Assembly (NCBI GenBank): GCA_946479035.1
Contig: CAMLDW010000002.1
Span: forward strand, 62,001 to 126,000
Source: an uncultured Chthonomonadaceae bacterium
GTDB taxonomy: Bacteria > Armatimonadota > Fimbriimonadia > Fimbriimonadales > Fimbriimonadaceae
Length of the DNA stretch: 64,000 bases
Direction: 5' to 3'
Under the pieces are notes generated by a model. It saw only the letters and a list, made by a program, of their open reading frames with translations, ran no database searches and was not told the origin of the DNA. How positions within the stretch are numbered: position 1 is the first letter of the stretch; each line of letters opens with the position of its first letter. Positions 1-8,480 of this stretch are shown here, in pieces. The position numbers and the translations under genes are program-made.

Positions 1-1719
1 CAGGCGATCCCGACAGCGTTCCCGACCGCCCCCCCGACAGCGCTCTTTACGCTCCAGGCGGGCGACACGATCGCTCCCGGCAGCGTGCAGTACGGCGGTC
101 CTGCGTTCCCGACCTCGGGAGCGTTCGACCAGCTCGAGTTCCCCGGCGCTACCGGGCGCACCGGCTTTGCGGACCGCTACATGGCGTTCCTCGGCAGTGC
201 GTCGGTCACCGACGGCGCTGGGAACAGGCGCGACCAGGAGCAACTGATGATCACGTCGCTCAACTTCGCGCCCAACGGAGCGGTGTCCGAGAACGGCGTC
301 GCGGTCGCGATGCCGTACGACCTGGCCAGCAACAAGAGCAGGCCGAGCCTCGTGCAGACCGGCAACGTCGCGACGGCGTTCTATACGACCAGCTCGACCG
401 GCTTTGGCCGTGTGAACTGGGCCAGCTTCGACGGAGCCAACTGGACGACTCCTCGAGCGCTGGACATGGGCAACGCTTTCGAAGACGTCGGCGCGCCGAG
501 CGCCGTGCTTCGCAGGTGGCGCAACACCGAGTTGCCTTACGTCTCGCTCGCCTTCACCGGCAAGCTGAGAGGCAGGGCGTTTAGCGAGGCGTTCCTTGCG
601 CGGCTCGAGGCCGGCGCCAACGGCGTGCCTGCAGGCGACCAGCCTCAGCGCCCGTTCGGCCCGCGCATTGACGAGCTCACCCTCGACACGGCGACCGGCA
701 TCTACTGGGCGCCGGGGGCGGTCTGGCGGCTGGCCCGCAACGACCTCGTGATCCCGAACCCCGTGGCCCCGTTCGACCCGCTTGAGGAGTTCATCGACAT
801 CTTCCAGCTCGTCGGCGGCAACTTCGTCTCGGTCGTGGACAAGACCACGCGCACTTTCGACCGCGAGACGGGCATGGTCATCTACACCACCAACTTCGGC
901 GGCAAGGTGTACGTGGACACGCGCTCTGGCAGCGTGCGCTTCAGCGGCGCGCTCGTCCCGCGCAGCCTGCGGCTGTTCGTGCGCTACGCGCCGAACTTCA
1001 TGCGCGTGAGCACGGGCCCCGGCGCGAACTATCGCACGGTGGGCATGGTGTTCGACGACCGCTTCATCGGCATCTACCAGAACCCGGCGAACCCGCTGAT
1101 GGACCTCCTCGGAGACATCAGCTACTGGGGCAACGAGTTCAGCAACCGGCCGAACAACACCGACCTGCTCCGCTGGGACCGCCACGTGATGACCTTCACC
1201 CGCACCAGCGGGGACGGCACCCAGGCGACCCGGCCGTTCATCGGGACGTTCCGCTACGGCGTGCAACTGCCGACGGCGGTGCAGCTCAACGCGGGCGGCA
1301 ACCTGGCCTCGTTCACGGTCCAGTGGATCGACACGGCGGGCGGGCTGCCGGGGACGGAGCGGTTCTTCCAGGTCGATCCGGCGACCGGGCGCGTGTTCTT
1401 CATGGCCGGGATGGAAGACCGCCGCGTGCGGATCATCTATAACGGCGTGGACGACAACGGCGTCCCGACCGGCCCGATCACCTACGAGGCCAAGGTCGAC
1501 CCGCTGGTCGAGCTCCGAGAGGAGGCCGTGCCGATCGAGCAGGCCGGCAACGAGTCCGGGCTGAGCGTGGCCCTCGACCCCCTGAGCGGCGCTTTCAACC
1601 GAGTGGACTTCCGCAGGCCGTCGCTGTACTGGCTCTTCTGGACCAGTACCCGCAACGGCGTACCGGACGTGTTCTTCGAGACGATCGCGCCCCGGTTCAC
1701 CCCCCGGCCGCCCAACTAG
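1..1719 (+). CDS. Unrecognised protein, 5' end cut by window
   Basis: The frame is open from base 1 (Gln-Ala-Ile-Pro...), so the gene starts outside the window and 572 codons are visible before the TAG stop. The first internal start-like codon is GTG at 85, but nothing favours it as the true start. The protein is rich in Gly, Asn, Thr, Pro and aromatic residues, with no membrane segment and no motif I recognise. This composition fits a secreted or surface beta-rich protein. It lies upstream of the pilus genes but is separated from them by a strong hairpin and a separate promoter, so co-transcription is unlikely. Function unknown. Confidence 0.7.
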   Translation, partial: QAIPTAFPTAPPTALFTLQAGDTIAPGSVQYGGPAFPTSGAFDQLEFPGATGRTGFADRYMAFLGSASVTDGAGNRRDQEQLMITSLNFAPNGAVSENGVAVAMPYDLASNKSRPSLVQTGNVATAFYTTSSTGFGRVNWASFDGANWTTPRALDMGNAFEDVGAPSAVLRRWRNTELPYVSLAFTGKLRGRAFSEAFLARLEAGANGVPAGDQPQRPFGPRIDELTLDTATGIYWAPGAVWRLARNDLVIPNPVAPFDPLEEFIDIFQLVGGNFVSVVDKTTRTFDRETGMVIYTTNFGGKVYVDTRSGSVRFSGALVPRSLRLFVRYAPNFMRVSTGPGANYRTVGMVFDDRFIGIYQNPANPLMDLLGDISYWGNEFSNRPNNTDLLRWDRHVMTFTRTSGDGTQATRPFIGTFRYGVQLPTAVQLNAGGNLASFTVQWIDTAGGLPGTERFFQVDPATGRVFFMAGMEDRRVRIIYNGVDDNGVPTGPITYEAKVDPLVELREEAVPIEQAGNESGLSVALDPLSGAFNRVDFRRPSLYWLFWTSTRNGVPDVFFETIAPRFTPRPPN

Positions 1720-1745
1720 ACTGGCAAAACGGCCGAAAAACGGCT

Positions 1746-1773
1746 CCCCGGCACCCTTTACAGGGTGCCGGGG
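1746..1773. terminator. Perfect 12-bp hairpin after gene 1
   Basis: CCCCGGCACCCT (1746-1757) pairs perfectly with 1762-1773 around the loop TTAC. It lies 27 bases after the stop codon. There is no T tract after it, so it is either a U-less terminator or a 3'-end stabilising structure. Confidence 0.6.
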
Positions 1774-1837
1774 ACAAACCGTGTAACAGCCCCCGTTTCA
1801 ACCTGCGTCTAGTTCAAAAGAGGGGCGCCCGGTTTGG

Positions 1838-1867
1838 TTGACACTCAACTGGACTCAATGCTATGAT
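1838..1867 (+). promoter_or_regulatory. Sigma70-type promoter of the pil operon
   Basis: TTGACA (1838-1843), an 18-nt spacer, and TATGAT (1862-1867). This is the best consensus promoter in the window. Predicted transcription start is about 1874, giving a leader of about 30 nt before the pilM ATG at 1904. It rules out the TTG at 1838 as a start codon, because that TTG is the -35 box. Confidence 0.75.
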
Positions 1868-1903
1868 AGGAGGCGCTTTTTTGCTGAGCGTTGGTACCTG
1901 GCG

Positions 1904-3079
1904 ATGGCTAAGAAACTAAGCAGTGCGGTCGGCGTGGACGTCGGCTGCCAAAGCATCAAGGTCGCAGAAATCAAGCTTGTGGGCGGCCAGCCCACCGTGA
2001 CGGCCCTTGGGCAGGCGATGACGCCGGAGGGCGCGGTCGACCACATCGGCATCCACGACCCTGAGGCGGTCAGCCACGTGCTCAAGGAGCTTTGCGGCAC
2101 CTCCGGCACGTCAGTCGGCGACGTCGTCATTTCCGTCGCGGGCCAGGGCTCGGTGCTCGTGCGCACGCTCGAGGTCCCCAACATGAGCGACTCGGAGCTC
2201 GAGCAGCACATGGAGTGGGAGATCACCCGCAACATCCCGTTCGGCGAGAAAACGGTCCAGAGCGACTACAAGTCGTTCCCGCCGGCGGACGCAGCTTCCC
2301 AGAACATGGACGTCGTCATGGCTATCTCGCCGCAGTCGGCGGTCGATAACCTCGTCACGATGGTCAAGAAGGCGGGCAAGAAGGTCGCGGCGATCGACGT
2401 CGAGCCGCTCGGGCTCGCTCGCACGCTCAAGCTCGGATACGACTCCGAGATGCACGGCAAGACGGTTTGCGTGGTCGATTTGGGCCACAAGACGGCCTCG
2501 ATCAATATCTACAAGGACAGCCAGCTCTTGATGCCGCGCCAGGTCCCGATCGGCGGCGAGATGCTCACCCGCGCGATCGCGGACGGCATGCACGTCTCGT
2601 TCGACGAAGCGGAGCGCATGAAGACGCAGCAGGCCGAGATCCCCGCTGGAGCCTCGACCGCGGCGGCAGCCGCCCCGGCGCAGGGCACCCAGTCCTTCGT
2701 GCCGTACAACCCGTTCGGCGACTCGACCGAAGAAGAGGCGCCCGCGATGCCCGTGCCAGCCGAGTCGGCAAGCCCGAGCAACCCGATGTTCAACGCCATG
2801 GCCAACGTGCTCGACGAGTTCGCGGCCGAGGTCAGGCGTTCGATCGACTACTTCCGCAGCAAGGGCGGCGAGGTCAGTACGATCCTGCTCTGCGGCGGCG
2901 GCTCCAAGCTCAAGGGCCTTGCTGGGTTCCTCGAGGGCGCCGTCGGCGTCCGAACGAAGATGTACGAGCCGATGCGCGGCCTGGGCCAGAGCATCAAGGC
3001 GCCGAGCGGCTCAGTCGACCAGGCCCATTTGGAGGAGTTCGCCGTCGCGGTCGGCAACGGGCTCCATATCTGCTTCTAG
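1904..3079 (+). CDS. pilM: Type IV pilus assembly protein PilM
   Basis: 391 aa, actin-like ATPase fold protein of the inner-membrane alignment complex of type IV pili. It opens with the phosphate-1-type segment GVDVGCQSIKVAEIKL typical of PilM/FtsA-like proteins and ends with a GGGSKLKGL segment. A Pro/Ala/Glu-rich insertion (about residues 240-290) interrupts the domain and is unusual. The ATG at 1904 was chosen because the upstream in-frame TTG lies in the promoter. It is the first gene of pilM-N-O-P-Q and should bind the cytoplasmic tail of PilN; the tail MKLNLLP is present in the next gene. Confidence 0.9.
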   Translation: MAKKLSSAVGVDVGCQSIKVAEIKLVGGQPTVTALGQAMTPEGAVDHIGIHDPEAVSHVLKELCGTSGTSVGDVVISVAGQGSVLVRTLEVPNMSDSELEQHMEWEITRNIPFGEKTVQSDYKSFPPADAASQNMDVVMAISPQSAVDNLVTMVKKAGKKVAAIDVEPLGLARTLKLGYDSEMHGKTVCVVDLGHKTASINIYKDSQLLMPRQVPIGGEMLTRAIADGMHVSFDEAERMKTQQAEIPAGASTAAAAAPAQGTQSFVPYNPFGDSTEEEAPAMPVPAESASPSNPMFNAMANVLDEFAAEVRRSIDYFRSKGGEVSTILLCGGGSKLKGLAGFLEGAVGVRTKMYEPMRGLGQSIKAPSGSVDQAHLEEFAVAVGNGLHICF

Positions 3080-3088
3080 GAACAGGAC

Positions 3089-3916
3089 ATGAAACTCAAC
3101 CTTCTGCCCTCACACGTCGCGAAGTCGCAAGGCTCGAAAGGGATGCTGTTCTTCATGATCGTGATCATCCTGCTCGCTGCCGGGCTCACGTTCGTGATGA
3201 TCAAGAACGGCCAGCAGCAGCTCGCCGACGCGCGGCAGCGCGCCGACGCGCCGCGCACCACGGTCGCGCAGGCCATGGGCTACTCCCAGATGGCCGACAC
3301 CGTCATCCAAGAGGTCACCAACATCGACCGCAACCTGAAGATGACCGACGCGATGCTCAAGCACAACGCAGTGGACGTCCAGCTCTACCGCGACGTCATG
3401 AGCTACATCCCGTCCTTCTACCGCGTGACGAACATGACGGCGACGCCGGCGGGCGCGGACGGCTGCACCGTCGCGATGACCGGCGTCCTTAAGACTCCCG
3501 AACAGTACGCCGACCTCGTGGCCGCGATCTACCGCATGCCCGAGGTCACCTCCGTGGCGCGCGGCGGGCTCATCGACACCCGGCCCTACGTCCCCTCGCT
3601 CAACGAGCAGGACCAGACGGGAACGCCCATCAGGCCCGGAGAGGCCAACCTGTCTTCCGACCCCGAGGAGCGGATGGCCCAGCTCATCCAGCGCGCCTCA
3701 GGGCAGCCGGACGGTTTCCTCGGCCAGGGCGGGTTCGGCCAAGAGGTCTATCCCAAAGGCGCCATGCCCGAGTGGTCGACGGTCACGCTGACCCTGCGCA
3801 TAGCGCGCAACATTCAAACGCCCAATCCGAGGGCGACGATCAATTTGGCCGCGGGTAGCTCGGCCGGCACACGGCCAGCGAGTTCCGGAGGCCCTTCAGT
3901 GCTGGGGGGGCGATAG
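3089..3916 (+). CDS. pilN: Type IV pilus assembly protein PilN
   Basis: 275 aa. It has a short cytoplasmic N-terminus beginning MKLNLLP (the PilM-binding motif of PilN), one membrane segment at about residues 19-40, a short helical region, and a periplasmic domain of the PilN ferredoxin-like type at about 100-165. The C-terminal 100 residues are Gly/Pro-rich and longer than usual. It lies 9 bases after pilM with a purine-rich AGGAACAGGA ahead of the ATG. It is expected to form a heterodimer with PilO. Confidence 0.88.
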   Translation: MKLNLLPSHVAKSQGSKGMLFFMIVIILLAAGLTFVMIKNGQQQLADARQRADAPRTTVAQAMGYSQMADTVIQEVTNIDRNLKMTDAMLKHNAVDVQLYRDVMSYIPSFYRVTNMTATPAGADGCTVAMTGVLKTPEQYADLVAAIYRMPEVTSVARGGLIDTRPYVPSLNEQDQTGTPIRPGEANLSSDPEERMAQLIQRASGQPDGFLGQGGFGQEVYPKGAMPEWSTVTLTLRIARNIQTPNPRATINLAAGSSAGTRPASSGGPSVLGGR

Positions 3917-3925
3917 GAGAAAGTT

Positions 3926-4702
3926 ATGTTAAAGCTCAGTGGATGGGTCTTTGTAGTCGCCGGGCTGTTCATCGGTCTGACGATCCTAGCCTATGGCTAC
4001 TTCCAGTTCTACGCGCCTGACACGCTCGAGGCGGGCTATGTCAACGACTATGCGCAACAGATGGAAACAGAGGCGGCCAAGCTCCCTGCGACCAAAAAGC
4101 GGCTCGAGAACGCGCAGAAGCGGGTCGAGGAGATGGCAGAGCAGTGGCGCCAGGTCGCTGAGCAAAAGTCGGTCCACGGCAGCGGCTTTATCGACCTGAC
4201 CCAGGATCCGTTGGCACTTACGGTCAACGCCCCGGCGCTCCGAGACAAGATCCAGCTCGCGGTCAACCGACAGGTCAAGTTGGGAGGCGTCACCGTGGTG
4301 ACCGGGCCCTTCGTGACTAGGCCGACGAACGACGCCGTCGGGCTCATGAACTCCTATTTCAACTATGACCGGCTGCCCTACCCTGTGCTCCTGTTCGAGC
4401 TGGGGCAGGTGACGGTGCGCGGCACATTCGAGCAGATCGCGAAGAACGTCCAGGCGTGGTCCAATATGCCCGACTACTTCGCTGTGGCGGACGGCCTATC
4501 GATCACCGGAACGTCGCCTCAGCTGACGGCGACCTACAACGTGGTCATCGTTGGGTTCCCGCCGGGCAAGGTCAACGGCGGAATGAACATGCCGCTAGTG
4601 ACCGGCGCCGACAGCAGCGCGACGGGCGGCCTGGGCACAGGCCCACGCCAAGGCCCCGGCGCCAGCGTCGGCAGCGTGCCTGGCACGCTAAACCGGGGCT
4701 AG
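3926..4702 (+). CDS. pilO: Type IV pilus assembly protein PilO-like
   Basis: 258 aa. One N-terminal membrane segment (about 7-27), then a charged coiled-coil stretch (about 45-80) and a periplasmic domain. This is the PilO layout, although the sequence is divergent. The 3' end is Gly/Ser/Thr-rich. It follows pilN by 9 bases with a GGAGAAAG ribosome site. Position between pilN and a pilP-like lipoprotein gene is the strongest evidence. Confidence 0.8.
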   Translation: MLKLSGWVFVVAGLFIGLTILAYGYFQFYAPDTLEAGYVNDYAQQMETEAAKLPATKKRLENAQKRVEEMAEQWRQVAEQKSVHGSGFIDLTQDPLALTVNAPALRDKIQLAVNRQVKLGGVTVVTGPFVTRPTNDAVGLMNSYFNYDRLPYPVLLFELGQVTVRGTFEQIAKNVQAWSNMPDYFAVADGLSITGTSPQLTATYNVVIVGFPPGKVNGGMNMPLVTGADSSATGGLGTGPRQGPGASVGSVPGTLNRG

Positions 4703-4751
4703 TGCAACCCCAGGGAAACATGGCAATCCAAGCTCAAAGAGGTGTATAGTG

Positions 4752-5435
4752 ATGAAACGAATGGCTAAAGGAATCGACCGCAAGGGCGGGCTCGGCCTGC
4801 TCTGCGCTCTCGCGCTTTTGACCCTGGCTGGGTGCCAGGGCAACGGAGAGGTGATCCAGCCTGTCTCGGCCCAGGTTCCCCCTAAGCCTGAATTGAACCT
4901 GAGCGCGGATCGGGGCATACCTGTGGCCAAGGCCCAACCTTACGACGCGCGCTCCATGCCAGAGGCCAAGAACCTCGTGGCGCGCAACGACCCGTTCTCC
5001 CTTACCCCCGAGGAGGCTGCGTTCAACGCGAGCCAGACCACGGAGAGCTTCCTTGCTGCAGCGGGCAGCTACGGCACCTTCGTCGACCTTGAGGCCAGGG
5101 ACGTCCAGCCCGACCCGCCCCGCATCGAGCCTGTGCCGGCATGGCGGCTGGCAGGCGTTATCGTAGGCAACGGCGTCATGGCGCTTTTGGACACGGGCTC
5201 GCAGACCATCGAGATTCGGCCTGGGACGAAGATCCCTAACACCGAGTGGACCGTGGTCGCGATCGACTCTGAAAAGGCCACCCTGCGAAGGGAAGGCAAC
5301 GCCGTCCCGCACGAGTTCCAGGTCGGCCTGGCCGGCCCGATCGGCGGTGTGCCGGTCCAGGGAGGCACCACCGGGGGCGGCAACTCCCCGGGGCTCCCGG
5401 GGAACCGCGGCGGAAGCATAGGCGGCGCCGGCTAG
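4752..5435 (+). CDS. pilP: PilP-like pilus lipoprotein
   Basis: 227 aa. A lipoprotein signal peptide ends in the lipobox LAGC (Cys28). The C-terminal half (about residues 125-195) resembles the PilP beta domain that contacts the secretin: it runs from PAWRLAGVIVGNGVMALLD to a segment ending EFQVGL. The tail is Gly/Pro-rich. A GTG directly precedes the ATG, and the ATG at 4752 fits the AGAGGTG ribosome site better. It would link PilN/PilO to PilQ. The assignment rests on order and fold pattern more than on identity. Confidence 0.72.
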   Translation: MKRMAKGIDRKGGLGLLCALALLTLAGCQGNGEVIQPVSAQVPPKPELNLSADRGIPVAKAQPYDARSMPEAKNLVARNDPFSLTPEEAAFNASQTTESFLAAAGSYGTFVDLEARDVQPDPPRIEPVPAWRLAGVIVGNGVMALLDTGSQTIEIRPGTKIPNTEWTVVAIDSEKATLRREGNAVPHEFQVGLAGPIGGVPVQGGTTGGGNSPGLPGNRGGSIGGAG

Positions 5436-5518
5436 ATGTGGCCCGGAGAGGGCAAGGAACCGAAAACCTAGTAGCGGTACAGGAAGTAGTTCGTTCGACC
5501 TTATGGAGGCAATGAAGA

Positions 5519-6184
5519 ATGCACAAAGCAGTTAGCGTAGTTCTGGGCCTGGCGATCGCCGGCACACTGATGGTCGCCCCGATCGTGGGCGTCGCACAGA
5601 ACCAAGACGACAAGATCATCCCGAGCCTCGACCTCGACCAGGCCGACGTACGGGACGCTCTCCGCATCATTTTCAAGAACGTTGGCTACAGCTACAGCGT
5701 GGACAACGCTGTCCAGGGAACAGTCACCGTGCACCTGGAAAACAAGCCGTTCGAGACCGTGCTGCGCAACGTGCTGAACCAGGTCGGTGCGACCTACAGG
5801 ATCGAGGGCGGAATCTACAATATCGTCCCCCGACCAAGCACGCCCCCTGTCGACGCGACGCCGAACACCGGCGGAGGCACGACGACATCCTCGACTGTCC
5901 GCAAGATCCACATCCGGCACGCTGACCCGAGCCTGATCGTGCTGATTTTAAGCGGCCAGTCGGATATTGGCCAGTCGCCCGAGTCCTCGACCCTGCAATT
6001 CGGCGGCGGCTTCAGCGGCGGCTTCGGCGGCGGCATGAGCGGCGGCTTCAGCGGCGGCTTCAGCGGCGGCATGAGCGGCGGCTTCAGCGGCGGCTTCAGC
6101 GGCGGCTTCAGCGGCGGCGCAGGCGGCAGCTTTGGCGGCGGTGGCAGCTCGTTCGGTGGCGGTGCCGGCGGCTTCGGTCGCTGA
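5519..6184 (+). CDS. Short secretin N-domain protein with FSGG repeats
   Basis: 221 aa. Signal peptide at about 1-26. Residues 35-105 resemble a secretin N0/STN domain (LDLDQADVRDALRIIFKNVG), and residues 128-150 resemble the start of an N1 domain. The homology stops there and is replaced by a Gly-rich tail (161-221) of GGFS/GGMS units. The beta-barrel secretin core is absent. GGAGG (5505-5509) is placed 9 nt before the ATG. It lies immediately before a complete secretin gene, so it may be an accessory that docks on the secretin ring, or a decayed duplicate. The repeats are intact and in frame, which favours function. Confidence 0.75.
   Translation: MHKAVSVVLGLAIAGTLMVAPIVGVAQNQDDKIIPSLDLDQADVRDALRIIFKNVGYSYSVDNAVQGTVTVHLENKPFETVLRNVLNQVGATYRIEGGIYNIVPRPSTPPVDATPNTGGGTTTSSTVRKIHIRHADPSLIVLILSGQSDIGQSPESSTLQFGGGFSGGFGGGMSGGFSGGFSGGMSGGFSGGFSGGFSGGAGGSFGGGGSSFGGGAGGFGR
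6001..6177 (+). repeat. In-frame 12-bp minisatellite coding GGFS units
   Basis: Tandem copies and variants of GGCGGCTTCAGC encode GG(F/M)S units in the short secretin-like gene. Units differ mostly by TTC/ATG exchange, and reading frame is kept throughout. Confidence 0.85.
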
Positions 6185-6226
6185 TAAGAGTTTCGGGCTC
6201 GTTGGAGCCTCGAGGAGGATACTGGG

Positions 6227-7906
6227 ATGACATTGAATGGACTGAGGAGACTCAACGCGACGCTCGCCTGCATGGCGGCGCTGACGCTTGCGGGCGTCGC
6301 CGCCGCACAGAGCGGACAGGCGACGAAGGTTGACCTAAAACTGAAGGACGCGGACTTGAACGCCGCCACCTACGCCCTTACGGCGCAGACCGGCATCAAG
6401 TTCATCATTGCTGACACGCCTGAGGAGTTCAAGCCGATCACGCTGAGCATCGAAGGCGTCACGCCCGAAAAGGCGATCGAGTACATTTGTCTGGCCGCGG
6501 GAGCGACCTGGCAAGTGGACGAGAACGGCGTCTACATCATCCGCCACGCCAACGCGGCGGCGGCGGTCACGAACACCGTGGCGAACCCGCCGATAGTGGA
6601 CGTCAAGGTGCCAATGCGCGTGCAGAAGATCAAGCTGATGAAGGCCGATCCGAAGCACGTGTACGACATGATCGTCAACCCCGAGAACGCATCGGCCAAG
6701 GACAGCATCCAGCTGATGAACGAGGAAGTCACGAACAGGCTGCGCAACAACAGCCAGATCCCGGCTTCCCCGCTCGTGATGGTGGGCAACCAGACGACGA
6801 ACGTCTTCCACCCGCTGGCGCAGTCTATGGGAACTGAGCAGCCGACGAACAACGCTATCGCTCTGCCTGACGAAAACCCGGCCTTCCAAGGTGGGTTCGG
6901 CGGCGGGCGACAGGGCGGGGGCGCCCAGGGCGGCATTGGTGGCCGAGGCGGCCAGGGCCTTGGTGGCGGCGCCGGCGGCGGCCAGGGTTTTGGCGGCGGC
7001 GGCGGCTTCGGAGGCCAGAACGGAGGCGGACAGACCGGCTCGGCAACCGGCCTTGCTGGCGGCCAGGGTCTCGTACCGGCTGGAATTGAGCAGGTCGTGT
7101 ACGATCCGACCGACAACAGCCTGATCGTCAGGGGCACAGACGACGCGATCCGCGAGCTTGAACAGCTCGTGGCGCAGTTCGACATCGCACCGCAGCAGGT
7201 CATCATCAAGGTCGAGTTCATCACGACCTCGACATCGCTGGACCGGGCGCTCGGCATCGACTGGTTCTATCAGCGCGGCACGGTGTTCGCGGGCGTTCGC
7301 CCAGGAACCTTCGCCCGCGCGGCAGACCCGGTCTTCCTCAACTACGCGACGGGCAACATCTCGACTCGCCTGCGCACCATCCTGACTTCAGGCTGGGGCC
7401 GCACGGTGACGTCGCCGCTCATCCGTACCCTGAACAACCAGACGGCGTCGATCGCGAACATCGCGACGACCACGATCTTCATCAACCAGGTCACGAACGG
7501 CCCGAGCGGCATCGTCATTACGCCGAACCCGGTGCAGATCGCAGCGACCACGTTCCTCACCGTCACCCCGCGCATCAACGGCGACCAGACCATCACGGTC
7601 TTCCTGACGCCGCAGCTGCAGGGCTTCGGGCAGCTCAAGCGCGGCCCGGACGGCCAGGAGATCCCGGACATCCTGTCGCAGACGATCTCGGTCGTGGCGC
7701 GCGTCAAGAGCGGTGAGACCATCGCCCTCGGCGGACTGACCAACAAGATCGACAACTACTCCGAGTCGAGGATCCCGATCCTGAGCGACCTGCCGATCAT
7801 CGGGCAGCTCTTCCGGGGCCGCGACACGAACACGTCAACAAGCGAGCTGATCATCTTCGTCACGCCGACCATCGTTGACGAGAACAACTACGGGCTCGGG
7901 CCCTAG
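6227..7906 (+). CDS. pilQ: Type IV pilus secretin PilQ
   Basis: 559 aa outer-membrane secretin. Signal peptide ends at about residue 27 (VAAAQ). STN/N0-type domain at about 33-105, then an N domain, then a long Gly-rich linker at about 222-280. The secretin core starts near 290 (QVVYDPTDNSLIVRG) and ends with the hallmark VKSGETIALGGL and ILSDLPIIGQLFRG segments. It is preceded by a strong GGAGGA site. It is the last gene of the pil operon and is followed by a terminator. It lacks the AMIN repeats of proteobacterial PilQ. Confidence 0.9.
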   Translation: MTLNGLRRLNATLACMAALTLAGVAAAQSGQATKVDLKLKDADLNAATYALTAQTGIKFIIADTPEEFKPITLSIEGVTPEKAIEYICLAAGATWQVDENGVYIIRHANAAAAVTNTVANPPIVDVKVPMRVQKIKLMKADPKHVYDMIVNPENASAKDSIQLMNEEVTNRLRNNSQIPASPLVMVGNQTTNVFHPLAQSMGTEQPTNNAIALPDENPAFQGGFGGGRQGGGAQGGIGGRGGQGLGGGAGGGQGFGGGGGFGGQNGGGQTGSATGLAGGQGLVPAGIEQVVYDPTDNSLIVRGTDDAIRELEQLVAQFDIAPQQVIIKVEFITTSTSLDRALGIDWFYQRGTVFAGVRPGTFARAADPVFLNYATGNISTRLRTILTSGWGRTVTSPLIRTLNNQTASIANIATTTIFINQVTNGPSGIVITPNPVQIAATTFLTVTPRINGDQTITVFLTPQLQGFGQLKRGPDGQEIPDILSQTISVVARVKSGETIALGGLTNKIDNYSESRIPILSDLPIIGQLFRGRDTNTSTSELIIFVTPTIVDENNYGLGP

Positions 7907-7937
7907 GTGACGCTCGCGTCCCAGTATCCGGTCAGGT

Positions 7938-7973
7938 GTGGCGGCAGCAGGACTGCCGCCACCCTTTCTTTTT
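7938..7973 (+). terminator. Rho-independent terminator of pil operon
   Basis: GTGGCGGCAG (7938-7947) pairs perfectly with 7953-7962 around CAGGA, followed by CCTTTCTTTTT (7963-7973). The T tract ends three bases before the aroK ATG, so aroK transcripts coming from upstream must read through it. Confidence 0.85.
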
Positions 7974-7976
7974 GAG

Positions 7977-8480
7977 ATGCGCAGCCTCGTGCTCGTCGGG
8001 ATGATGGGCTCCGGCAAGACCACGGTCGGCCGGATCATCGCAGGGCGGCTCGGGGCCCCCCTGCGCGACACGGACAAGCTTCTGCAGCACATGCTGGGCC
8101 GGCCGGTGCACCAGATCTTCCGGCACTACGGCGAGGACGCCTTCCGCCAGCACGAGACGCGCCTCCTGCAAGGGCTGGGGGCCCAGGACGGGGTGCTCTC
8201 GACGGGCGGCGGCACGGTGACCAGGGAAGAGAACTGGGCCGAGCTGAGGCGGCTCGGCAAGACCGTGTTCCTGGACGTGGAGGTCGAAGTGCTCAAAGCC
8301 CGGCTCAAGATCGCCAAGAAGCAAAGGCCGCTCTTGGAGGTGCCCGGCTGGGAGAGCCGGGTCGAGGAACTCCTGTCCGAGCGCAGGCCGATGTACGAGC
8401 GGGCGGAGGTCGTGCTCCGTCTGAAGGAACAGGAGGCCGAGGACGTCGCGAGCTTGGTGATGAAGGAGGCTGGACTGTGA
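7977..8480 (+). CDS. aroK: Shikimate kinase
   Basis: 167 aa. Phosphorylates shikimate with ATP in the chorismate pathway. Walker A GMMGSGKTT at residues 8-16, the shikimate-binding RDTDKLL near 31, STGGGT near 75 and an RPLL lid segment are all present. Length matches the family. An in-frame GTG at 7938 would extend the protein, but it lies in the upstream terminator stem, so the ATG at 7977 is preferred. It overlaps aroB by 4 bases (GTGA). Confidence 0.93.
   Translation: MRSLVLVGMMGSGKTTVGRIIAGRLGAPLRDTDKLLQHMLGRPVHQIFRHYGEDAFRQHETRLLQGLGAQDGVLSTGGGTVTREENWAELRRLGKTVFLDVEVEVLKARLKIAKKQRPLLEVPGWESRVEELLSERRPMYERAEVVLRLKEQEAEDVASLVMKEAGL

Noticed and set aside
1838..1903. N-terminal extension of PilM from TTG 1838
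   Set aside because: The extension covers the -35 and -10 boxes of the operon promoter, so it would not be transcribed.
6001..7050. Gly-rich repeat stretches as a CRISPR or structural array
   Set aside because: The repeats have no spacers and are in frame within secretin-related genes.
7938..7976. Extension of shikimate kinase from GTG 7938
   Set aside because: The extra codons lie in the terminator hairpin and match no shikimate kinase.
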